Source of the DNA: a virus
DNA: 20,327 nt
Strand: one strand, 5' to 3'
Virus record (IMG/VR): IMGVR_UViG_3300031759_000178
Span: 1-20,327 of that record
Below the pieces are notes generated by a model that saw nothing but the letters and a program-made list of their open reading frames with translations, was not told where the DNA came from and made no database searches. How positions within the stretch are numbered: position 1 is the first letter of the stretch; each line of letters opens with the position of its first letter. Positions 13,649-19,661 of the stretch are shown piece after piece. Made by a program: the position numbers and the translations under genes.

Positions 13649-14527
13649 TCAAAATTTAATAGTTCCAGAACCAGTGAATTTATAAACTTTTTTGCCACCT
13701 ACACAAGTTGGCCCTGTATAAGTTCCAGTAACTGTTGATGCAACAGCACACGCAGAAATAATCACAATGCCTGATCCACCGGCAGAACCTTTTGTGCAAC
13801 ATCCACAAGAACGTGAAACACCGCCTCCACCGCCACCTGTGTTTGGTGAACCATTAAACCAACAATTATTACTTCCTGCACCGCCACCGCCGTTGCCACC
13901 ACCGCCAAAAGAACTTCCAGTACCACCACCACCACCGCCATAATATGTAGATGTTCCTGTTATAGATGATGCTTTACCTGATCCACCAAATCCAGCAGAA
14001 CCTCCTGAGCCATTTCCACCAACTGCTCCTGCGCCGCCACCTCCACCGCCTACATAGTAACCACAACATGGAGCAGCGTATCCGCTTCCACCATGAAAGC
14101 CTTGCCCAGAAATACCAAAACCATAAGCAGATAATCTACCTGGATATCCAGCAGCACCGCCGCCTGATCCACCACAATTTCCAGCTGCACTTGAATTGTT
14201 ATAAGCACCGCCTCCACCACCAGTTGTACTTATAGAAACGCTGCATCCAGAAATAGATGATGAAGACCCATTAAAACCATTTCCATGTGTGCAAGCGGCT
14301 CGATTAGCTCCTCCAGCACCAACTGTCATTGTGTAAGTTATGCATTTGATAAAACATATTGATCCACAAAGCACCCCCCCAGCACCGCCACCACCAGCTT
14401 GGCCTCCTTTTCCACCTCCAGCTCCCCCCGCAACTAAAAGATAAGATGCTGTAATAAGTTTTGCACCACCACTACCAAAACCAAATGCTTTTGCTGAAGC
14501 CGCACCTCTAGTAATAATCGTTGGCAT
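13649..14527 (-). CDS. Glycine-rich, cysteine-containing adhesin-like protein (292 aa)
   Basis: A short N-terminus (MPTIITRGAASAKAFGFGSGGAK) is followed by YLLVAGGAGGGKGG, the typical entry into Gly-rich phage domains. After it come long stretches of GGGGG-type runs broken by Ser/Asn/Tyr. The C-terminus (GSAGGSGIVIIS, then VYKFTGSGTIKF) is the conserved end of such modules. Fourteen Cys are spread through it, including CC pairs (APCCGYY and SCGCC). A polyglycine-II adhesin fold, as in S16 gp38, is plausible, with variable loops meeting the host receptor. The start at 14527 has AAGGGG about 8 nt upstream. It is like the 406-residue protein in composition, but I do not see a close DNA-level copy. 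Confidence 0.75.
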   Translation of the reverse strand: MPTIITRGAASAKAFGFGSGGAKLITASYLLVAGGAGGGKGGQAGGGGAGGVLCGSICFIKCITYTMTVGAGGANRAACTHGNGFNGSSSSISGCSVSISTTGGGGGAYNNSSAAGNCGGSGGGAAGYPGRLSAYGFGISGQGFHGGSGYAAPCCGYYVGGGGGGAGAVGGNGSGGSAGFGGSGKASSITGTSTYYGGGGGGTGSSFGGGGNGGGGAGSNNCWFNGSPNTGGGGGGVSRSCGCCTKGSAGGSGIVIISACAVASTVTGTYTGPTCVGGKKVYKFTGSGTIKF

Positions 14528-14537
14528 TAATTACCCC

Positions 14538-15914
14538 TTAAAACTGTGTTTGTGATGCTAAAACAGTGTATGTTGCACTTCCAGTTTTAATAACTGTATA
14601 AGTGTAAACATCAATACCACTTGCGTTTCCTTTTGTTGGAGCACTTCCACTTTGCCAATAAGGTGTTACTGATGTTCCATCAATGGTTACTGCTGAATTG
14701 TAATAAGCAGTAGAACCTTGCGTTGCTAACATAGCAATGGTCATTGATTGTCCAGTTGACATTGCTGAATTAAGTGATGTTCCAGAACTAAATGCAATGT
14801 TTAATGTCCAATTGTTTGCAGCATTGGATGTGTAATACTGAACCGATCCACTTTGAACATAAAAGTTAGTTGTACTAGATGGTGCTGACCCAACGACATT
14901 AACAGTTTCAGCAACATTTAACATCACTGCACTAAATGTGCTCGATGAGCCATTAAATGTTTGAGTTGCAGTCCATGTTTGGGCTGAACTCAATGATGGA
15001 TAAGACAATGTTGACCAAGTAGGAGCACTTGTACCATTGCTTGTCAAAACCTGACCTGTTGTACCTACTGCTGTAAAGCTAGTAGCACCTGAGCCTGATT
15101 GGTAAACAACTTCACCTGCAGAACCACCAGCAATGTTAGTTGAAGAAGATGCAGTTCCTAATGATGTGACACTATAAGCAATTGTTTCAAGAATATCACC
15201 CGAATTAGCACCAACTGCCAAAACGATGGATGTTCCACTGGTAGCAGTGTAATCAGTACCATTTAACAGAACACCATTAAGGTAAACTTCAACATAACCA
15301 ACTGTATAAGTTACTGAAAATGTGGTTTGTGATGCCGTTGCCGTAAAACTTGTACGAGTGTATGTAGAGCCTGTTCCAGCCGCATTGATTGTTACTGCGC
15401 CTGTTCCACCAGAAGGACTGATTGTGATATTGCTACCAGCAATAATTTGAGACACGCCAGAAACAATTGGGTATGTGCTGACTTTAATAACATCCGTTGC
15501 AGTAATAGAGTCGTAGTACACATACGCTCTCTCACTTGGAGCAATGGTAACTCCTGTGCCACCAGATTTTTTAACGGTGAAACTGTACCCGCCAGTGGCG
15601 TTATTTACAATCAAATAAATCTTACTTGAAGCCGGAACAATAATGTTTCTATTTGCCGTTCTTGCGCCTGTTAAATTTAAAACCGCATACTGCGCAACTG
15701 TTGAATTCGAACCAGTTGTTGAAAATGTCGAAGAGTTGTTTCCATTAGTAACTGACAATGTGATGTCAGAATCTTGCGTGATATTATTTGTACCAGCAAC
15801 AGAAATATCTACGAGTTGTGTAAATCCGTTATTTACATCATCGCCCCAAACACCACTTTCAGAACCTGTGGTTGGCTGGTTTAAACCCAATAGCGTCGTA
15901 TTTGCGTAAGTCAT
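14538..15914 (-). CDS. Tail fibre protein
   Basis: 458 residues. The start at 15914 has a GAGG SD about 6 nt upstream. The N-terminus (MTYANTTLLGLNQPTTGSES, GVWGDDVNNGFTQLVD) is a virion-attachment-like segment seen in many aquatic phage fibres. Next is a beta-rich block (about 45-150) and a module at about 184-252 (FTATASQTTFSVTYTVGYVE, VYLNGVLLNGTDYTATSGTS) found in many fibre proteins. Then comes a module at 267-300 (GEVVYQSGSG, TTGQVLTSNGTSAPTW) that also occurs in the 406-residue protein. The C-terminal about 150 residues are Ser/Thr/Asn-rich beta structure and likely the distal or receptor-facing part. There is no enzymatic motif. The role is structural and host recognition. Confidence 0.8.
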   Translation of the reverse strand: MTYANTTLLGLNQPTTGSESGVWGDDVNNGFTQLVDISVAGTNNITQDSDITLSVTNGNNSSTFSTTGSNSTVAQYAVLNLTGARTANRNIIVPASSKIYLIVNNATGGYSFTVKKSGGTGVTIAPSERAYVYYDSITATDVIKVSTYPIVSGVSQIIAGSNITISPSGGTGAVTINAAGTGSTYTRTSFTATASQTTFSVTYTVGYVEVYLNGVLLNGTDYTATSGTSIVLAVGANSGDILETIAYSVTSLGTASSSTNIAGGSAGEVVYQSGSGATSFTAVGTTGQVLTSNGTSAPTWSTLSYPSLSSAQTWTATQTFNGSSSTFSAVMLNVAETVNVVGSAPSSTTNFYVQSGSVQYYTSNAANNWTLNIAFSSGTSLNSAMSTGQSMTIAMLATQGSTAYYNSAVTIDGTSVTPYWQSGSAPTKGNASGIDVYTYTVIKTGSATYTVLASQTQF

Positions 15915-15921
15915 AGTGTCC

Positions 15922-16833
15922 TCATTGAGTGGTGATTAGCGACCAACCCGCTGTTTCTGAATTGTTGATATTTTGCCATGAACTTGTCTGGCTGTCATTG
16001 ATTACTGACCAGTAAATTGCTTGCATGTTTCCAACTTGCCCAGTTGCTGCAATACCTGTCAAAACAGCTCCGCGTCCATCCATTGTCACAGTTCCTGCTA
16101 CACCCGTTGCTCCAACACCCGTCAAAGCCAAAGTAATGCTGTATCCCACCGAACCAACATTGGCTGCAATTGCTTGGGAAGACAAAGGAACAGAAACAGC
16201 GCCAACAATACCTGTGGCATTATTGCCAGTCAAAGCTTGTGTAGGGTTAGCACCTACTGAACCAACCGCACCAGATGCCCCAACACCAGACAAAGCCAGT
16301 GTAAGATTAAACCCAACGGTTCCAACACCGCCCGTGGCGTAATTCCCAACTTCTTGCTCAGACCCGCTGGCTGTTGGCGTACCCACCAAACCTGCTGCTG
16401 TAACCCCTGATACATTAACTGCTTTGGTAAAAGAAACACTTCCAACATTACCAGTTGCCAAAACGCCAGTTAGCGCCGCAGCATTGGTAACAAGAACGGA
16501 GCCAGTCAAACCGCTGGCAAAATTGCCCGTGATACCAAAACTTACATTGGACGTTACCGTACCAACATTGCCCGCCGCATTAACACCCGTCAATGCAATA
16601 CTAACGCTACCCGTCAGGGATCCCGCATAACCAGCAGCAAAAACACCAGCAATTGTTGGGTTATCAGTATCGCTGACCGTCCCAACAAGACCAGAAGCTC
16701 CAACCCCAGTTAGGGCAATTGTCAGATTGGGGGTGACAGTGCCTGCATTACCTGCTGCATTGTTACCCGTGATGATGGTTAACCCATACCCCCACGGGCC
16801 GTCACCCCAATTGGCACTGCCCCATCCGGCCAT
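15922..16833 (-). CDS. Virion protein with an exact 20-residue repeat
   Basis: 303 residues. The N-terminus (MAGWGSANWGDGPWGYG) is a Trp-Gly module seen in other phage virion proteins. Residues about 22-211 are a repeat with an invariant 20-residue step and consensus ALTGVxAxGxVGTVxxxxxx. The G-x-[VAT]-G core falls at residues 28, 48, 68, 88, 108, 128, 148, 168, 188 and 208. Three looser copies follow with changed spacing. The C-terminus (IYWSVINDSQTSSWQNINNS, then AGWSLITTQ) has a W-x-x-I short repeat. A regular beta-solenoid or beta-roll-like fibre is likely. The gene sits before the tail fibre, so a shaft or spike role is inferred. The start at 16833 has an AGGTGA SD inside a small hairpin. 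Confidence 0.75.
   Translation of the reverse strand: MAGWGSANWGDGPWGYGLTIITGNNAAGNAGTVTPNLTIALTGVGASGLVGTVSDTDNPTIAGVFAAGYAGSLTGSVSIALTGVNAAGNVGTVTSNVSFGITGNFASGLTGSVLVTNAAALTGVLATGNVGSVSFTKAVNVSGVTAAGLVGTPTASGSEQEVGNYATGGVGTVGFNLTLALSGVGASGAVGSVGANPTQALTGNNATGIVGAVSVPLSSQAIAANVGSVGYSITLALTGVGATGVAGTVTMDGRGAVLTGIAATGQVGNMQAIYWSVINDSQTSSWQNINNSETAGWSLITTQ
16201..16770 (-). repeat. Array of 20-residue (60-bp) protein repeats
   Basis: Ten consecutive coding units of 60 bp each encode [LIV][TS]Gxx[AV][STA]G[NLYTIGA][VAT]G[TS]V-type motifs. The phase is exact although the DNA copies have diverged, so this is a selected structural period, not a recent slippage repeat. Confidence 0.75.
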
Positions 16834-16837
16834 AAAT

Positions 16838-16850
16838 CACCTATTAGGTG
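16838..16850 (-). promoter_or_regulatory. Small hairpin over a stop codon and Shine-Dalgarno
   Basis: The minus-strand RNA reads CACCU-AAU-AGGUG followed by AUUUAUG. The 5-bp perfect stem holds the TAA of the 159-residue gene in its loop region and sequesters the AGGUG SD of the next gene. A ribosome terminating there would open it, giving translational coupling. The stem is short, so it could be chance. Confidence 0.3.
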
Positions 16851-17323
16851 GTAGACAAGCGCAACAAAGCTGTACTTGTTGTGTTTGAAGGCATGGTCAA
16901 AGTAAACGTACCAGCAGTAATTGTCTGTGCGCCAAATGTGTGAACGCTAACAGCTTTGTTAGACTGAGTTGAGTTGTACAACAAAACTGTATCAAAAGCT
17001 GTAGAAATGGTCACTGTGGAATACACAATCGAAGCTGAAGGCGTCCAGTATCCAACACCCGCAGTTGCAGAACTGTTGGTAGAAGTTGGGTTGGTTGCAT
17101 TGGTTACAGTCACACCACCTGCGGTGTAATTTGTACCAGTTACTTCGCCAGTCGCTGTATAAGCTGTGGTGGCTGCATTGATCGTGGCAGTTGTAAAATA
17201 CAAAGCTGCTTTGAATGTGTCAGCGGTGTTGGCTGTGTGTGCAGGATTAGCTGAGCTGAAGTTGTGCGTTGCGCTCAACAGTTCGCCCAAGAAAGAAGTG
17301 CACATTGATTGAGTATTTGCCAT
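16844..17323 (-). CDS. Conserved virion protein, paralogue A
   Basis: 159 residues. The start at 17323 has an AAGGA SD about 7 nt upstream. It begins MANTQSMCTSFLGELLSATH and continues with DTFKAALYFTTATINAATTAY, TGEVTGTNYTAGGVTVTN and ISTAFDTVLLYNSTQSNKAV, ending in a beta-strand-rich FTLTMPSNTTSTALLRLS. It is Thr/Ala/Asn-rich with no enzymatic motif. Proteins of this type sit in head-tail or fibre regions of many environmental phages. A minor capsid or decoration role is plausible, but unproven. It shares clear motifs with the protein at 17528-17971, so the two probably arose by duplication. Confidence 0.75.
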   Translation of the reverse strand: MANTQSMCTSFLGELLSATHNFSSANPAHTANTADTFKAALYFTTATINAATTAYTATGEVTGTNYTAGGVTVTNATNPTSTNSSATAGVGYWTPSASIVYSTVTISTAFDTVLLYNSTQSNKAVSVHTFGAQTITAGTFTLTMPSNTTSTALLRLSTT

Positions 17324-17333
17324 GATGTTTCCT

Positions 17334-17528
17334 TTAAGCCAATGAAGCGGCGATTAAGTCCATGAAAGGGGAGGTTTTTAACGTGACATGTGCGGAGCGA
17401 TGAACCAATTCGTCATCCAACCAATACTCAACCCATGTGGTTAACTCGATGTCGTTATCAACGGTGCCTTCTTTCTTTACCAGAAGAGACTCGTCCATAT
17501 CGCCTTTAGTCGTTGTAATCAATGCCAT
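17334..17528 (-). CDS. Small conserved acidic protein
   Basis: 64 residues from the ATG at 17528, which overlaps the preceding TAA as TAATG. An earlier in-frame ATG at 17597 lies inside the previous gene and is not favoured. The sequence MALITTTKGDMDESLLVKKE, then ELTTWVEYWLDDELVHRSAH, follows a pattern I recognise (TTKGxMDExLLxKxEGxVDND and WVEYWLxxELVHRSxHVxLK) from many aquatic phage genomes. Its function is unknown. It lies between two paralogous virion genes and is translationally coupled to one of them. Confidence 0.78.
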   Translation of the reverse strand: MALITTTKGDMDESLLVKKEGTVDNDIELTTWVEYWLDDELVHRSAHVTLKTSPFMDLIAASLA

Positions 17529-17971
17529 TATGCGATCCTCAAAATTGCGTTGGTGTTTGTAGCTGCGGGGAACTGAATCGTAAATGTGCTGGTACAAGTT
17601 TTATCTGAACCAAAATCCAAAACAGCCACTGAAGCATTATTTTGACTTGCATTGTAGATCAGAGCACCGCGAGCTGTAAATGAGGCTGGACTCCAAACTA
17701 CATTGGCAAAAGACCAGTAAGCCACAGTGCCGCCAGTAGCCCCAGACGTAGGGGTTGCAATAACAACCAAAGGTTGACCACCTTGTGTATAGCCAGTACC
17801 GGTAATTTCACCAACCAAAGCGGTCGAATATTGGGTTGTTGCGGCATTCAATGTGGCCGTAGAGTTGAACAACGCAATATAAAATGTGTTTGGGTTGGTT
17901 GGCCCAAAGTTGTGCAGCCCTTGAGCAAGCTGCACTTTGAAACTGGTCGTAGCGGTTTGAACTAGACTCAT
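17528..17971 (-). CDS. Conserved virion protein, paralogue B
   Basis: 147 residues. The ATG at 17971 overlaps the adaptor TGA as ATGA. MSLVQTATTSFKVQLAQGLH, FYIALFNSTATLNAATTQYS, GEITGTGYTQGGQPLVV, ARGALIYNASQNNASVAVLD and IQFPAATNTNAILRIA line up in order with the paralogue at 16844-17323. The shared parts are ALxxxTATxNAATTxY, GE[VI]TGTxYTxGG, LxYNxSQxN and FTLxxPxxTxxxxLLR-like segments. It is beta-rich with no catalytic motif. It is probably a neck, decoration or fibre-associated subunit. Position and duplication support a structural role. Confidence 0.75.
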   Translation of the reverse strand: MSLVQTATTSFKVQLAQGLHNFGPTNPNTFYIALFNSTATLNAATTQYSTALVGEITGTGYTQGGQPLVVIATPTSGATGGTVAYWSFANVVWSPASFTARGALIYNASQNNASVAVLDFGSDKTCTSTFTIQFPAATNTNAILRIA

Positions 17972-18837
17972 GTGACTTGCTGCCTATATTGTGGAGTACG
18001 GTAGGCATCTTGACGCTCCATACCATCTCCAAGACGTTTGGCCAAAGCAAGAGCTTCAGTGTAACGATCCATGTAAAGCTTAACCATGTCCGCCTCACCT
18101 TTCATAAAGGTGTAAGCCTCAACGAGAGAGCCATACAAAAGTACGGTATCAAAGTTGTCGCCAAGCCAAGAAGTACCAGACGGGTTATTGACTGTATCCG
18201 CGATAGAAACAGGATAATAGTAATAATGCAGCTCGGCAGTATAAGCAACATCAGGAGTGGGGCCCATGATGAAAGAAAGTTCATTTGTGATTGTACTTCC
18301 GGAAACTGTGGGCCCGAACAAAGCATAATATTGTGGTGTTCCGTAAGACACAGGATTGCCGTATGTCTCACGAATGAAGTTAACATCTTTGTTAATCAAA
18401 TAGGCATAGTTGCTTTGGAACGTTACATTGTTGGCAACTAAATTTGTATTGGGCAAACTTAACGTAATGATTAACCCATTGATATTTGTAACTACAGCTC
18501 CTTGTGCAATGCCTGCGCCAGCAACAATTTGACCCAACGCAACATTGGTGTTTGATGCAATTGTTATCGTATAAGAGCCGCCATTACCATTTGCTGCTGT
18601 TGTGGTAACTTGATAAATGGCCAAAGAATACACCGCCAAAAAATCATTTGGCGCTGATAAGTATTGGTTATATTGTGTAATGGCTCCCGTTACATTCTTT
18701 CGGATGGACGGAAACTGGATCGTGTTGTAGATCCGCTGCTCAGCCTGCTCAATGAACGTGGGAATATACTGTACGAAAGTGGTTTCGTAGTTCTGCGTAT
18801 AGTCTTGAATTGATTGAGAAAGCTGGGCGTAGTTCAT
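17968..18837 (-). CDS. Head-tail adaptor-like protein (SU10/T7 gp11-type candidate)
   Basis: 289 residues. The ATG at 18837 overlaps the upstream TGA as ATGA. The N-terminus (MNYAQLSQSIQDYTQNYETT, FIEQAEQRIYNTIQFPSIRK) and the conserved C-terminal part (LSFIMGPTPDVAYTAELHYY, WLGDNFDTVLLYGSLVEAYT, MVKLYMDRYTEAL) match the adaptor-like family I recall from short-tailed aquatic phages. Such proteins bridge the portal to the tail nozzle. A Gly/Thr/Asn-rich block at about residues 77-140 (GGSYTITIASNTNVALGQIV, GLIITLSLPNTN) looks like an inserted beta domain not needed by the basic fold. Its place between connector-like genes and tail genes fits. The assignment rests on motif recall. Confidence 0.75.
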   Translation of the reverse strand: MNYAQLSQSIQDYTQNYETTFVQYIPTFIEQAEQRIYNTIQFPSIRKNVTGAITQYNQYLSAPNDFLAVYSLAIYQVTTTAANGNGGSYTITIASNTNVALGQIVAGAGIAQGAVVTNINGLIITLSLPNTNLVANNVTFQSNYAYLINKDVNFIRETYGNPVSYGTPQYYALFGPTVSGSTITNELSFIMGPTPDVAYTAELHYYYYPVSIADTVNNPSGTSWLGDNFDTVLLYGSLVEAYTFMKGEADMVKLYMDRYTEALALAKRLGDGMERQDAYRTPQYRQQVT

Positions 18838-19073
18838 GCCATTGGGCCTCTGGCCATCAAGCCTTTAGTAGCTGCACCAGTACCACGGATTTTCACGCCG
18901 TCTGTTTCAACACGGTCGTCCATCGTAATAGACACGCCCATCAACGGAACCCAGTTCTTTTTCTTTTGAAACTCAGGTTCGGTGAAAGCTGCTTCGGGGC
19001 CGACAGGTTTGCCGTCCATTGTGTGGGGCTTTGCATACTCAGATGCAGGCCGATTGTTTTTACCTTTAGCCAT
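18834..19073 (-). CDS. Small conserved protein, head-tail module
   Basis: 79 residues. The start overlaps the TAA of the upstream gene as TAATG. It opens with a basic MAKGKNNRPASEYAKPHTMD, has a mid-section KKKNWVPLMGVSITMDDRVE, and ends KIRGTGAATKGLMARGPMA. The GTGAATKG..A pattern is familiar from phage small proteins next to the connector genes. No domain or TM is visible. Its function is unknown, and a role in neck assembly or DNA-end binding would be a guess. Confidence 0.72.
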   Translation of the reverse strand: MAKGKNNRPASEYAKPHTMDGKPVGPEAAFTEPEFQKKKNWVPLMGVSITMDDRVETDGVKIRGTGAATKGLMARGPMA

Positions 19074-19261
19074 TATCCACCTCTTTGGTTTTTAGCGCGC
19101 GCCATGTTACGACCTACTGCGCGCATGTCTTTACCGGTTGGGCCGCCTTTTTTGAGCTTGGACAAGTTAGTGTGCTTGCCGGGGTGCTCTTGTTTGTCAT
19201 GCATCGAAAAAGCTTTTTTAATCAGCTTTTTGTCTTCTTTAATATCATCGTGCTTGGCCAT
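19073..19261 (-). CDS. Small highly basic protein
   Basis: 62 residues, with a strong SD (AGGAG about 7 nt before the ATG at 19261). It is rich in Lys/Arg/His: MAKHDDIKEDKKLIKKAF, then KKGGPTGKDMRAVGRNMARA, ending KNQRGG. There is no hydrophobic segment. Arg/Lys-rich tails like this are seen in small neck or DNA-associated phage proteins. The gene is coupled to the 79-residue gene. Nucleic-acid contact is suggested only by charge. Confidence 0.72.
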   Translation of the reverse strand: MAKHDDIKEDKKLIKKAFSMHDKQEHPGKHTNLSKLKKGGPTGKDMRAVGRNMARAKNQRGG

Positions 19262-19269
19262 GATTGCTC

Positions 19270-19659
19270 CTACGTTGTAACTATTGTAACTGTACCCACT
19301 TGTACGGCCGGAATCAAATTATTTTGAGTTAAAACCGCATCAAAACTACTGGCTCCGCCAACAGGCGCCCAGCCCCACTGAAAAACTCTACTACCACCGC
19401 CAATACTACCATCTGCTGTCACACCAGACGCATAGTACGTTGTGTCAGGTCTTGGATCACGCAAACCTTGTGGGTCATCCACAGGGTACATACCCAATTG
19501 CAACTGAGGCTGATCTGGATCCCAACAAGTTGGGCATACCAAGATACTATAGTTTTTAGTCTTGATAATCTCTTTTCTCAAAACCGTCAGTTTGTACTGA
19601 AAGCCGCAGCGATCACACTCCGAAATCGCATTTTTACCAGAAGCAAAACGATTACCCAT
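19270..19659 (-). CDS. Zinc-ribbon-like phage protein
   Basis: 129 residues. The start at 19659 lies just beyond the stop of the connector-like gene. The N-terminal half carries CDRCG (Cys15, Cys18) and CPTC (Cys42, Cys45), a CxxC..CxxC zinc-ribbon layout, then WDPDQPQLQLG and DPQGLRDPRPD. The latter pattern is conserved in many aquatic phages. The C-terminal half is Gly/Val/Thr-rich (FQWGWAPVGGAS and VQVGTVTIVTT) and beta-like. The family has no established function. Its position between connector and adaptor genes suggests a neck or virion-associated role. Confidence 0.8.
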   Translation of the reverse strand: MGNRFASGKNAISECDRCGFQYKLTVLRKEIIKTKNYSILVCPTCWDPDQPQLQLGMYPVDDPQGLRDPRPDTTYYASGVTADGSIGGGSRVFQWGWAPVGGASSFDAVLTQNNLIPAVQVGTVTIVTT

Positions 19660-19661
19660 GA

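Noticed and set aside
12006-14527. Diversity-generating retroelement target in the Gly/Cys-rich genes
   Set aside because: Cys/Tyr/Ser-rich loops suggested a variable region, but there is no reverse transcriptase, no template repeat, and no near-identical repeat pair visible.
17529-17597. Upstream ATG for the 64-residue gene
   Set aside because: The extra 23 residues overlap the paralogue gene, while the ATG at 17528 has TAATG coupling and matches the conserved MALITTTKG start.
18102-18386. Minus-strand open frame of 94 codons inside the adaptor gene
   Set aside because: It is a different-frame shadow of a conserved protein, with no SD and a random-looking Leu/Ile/Ser mixture.
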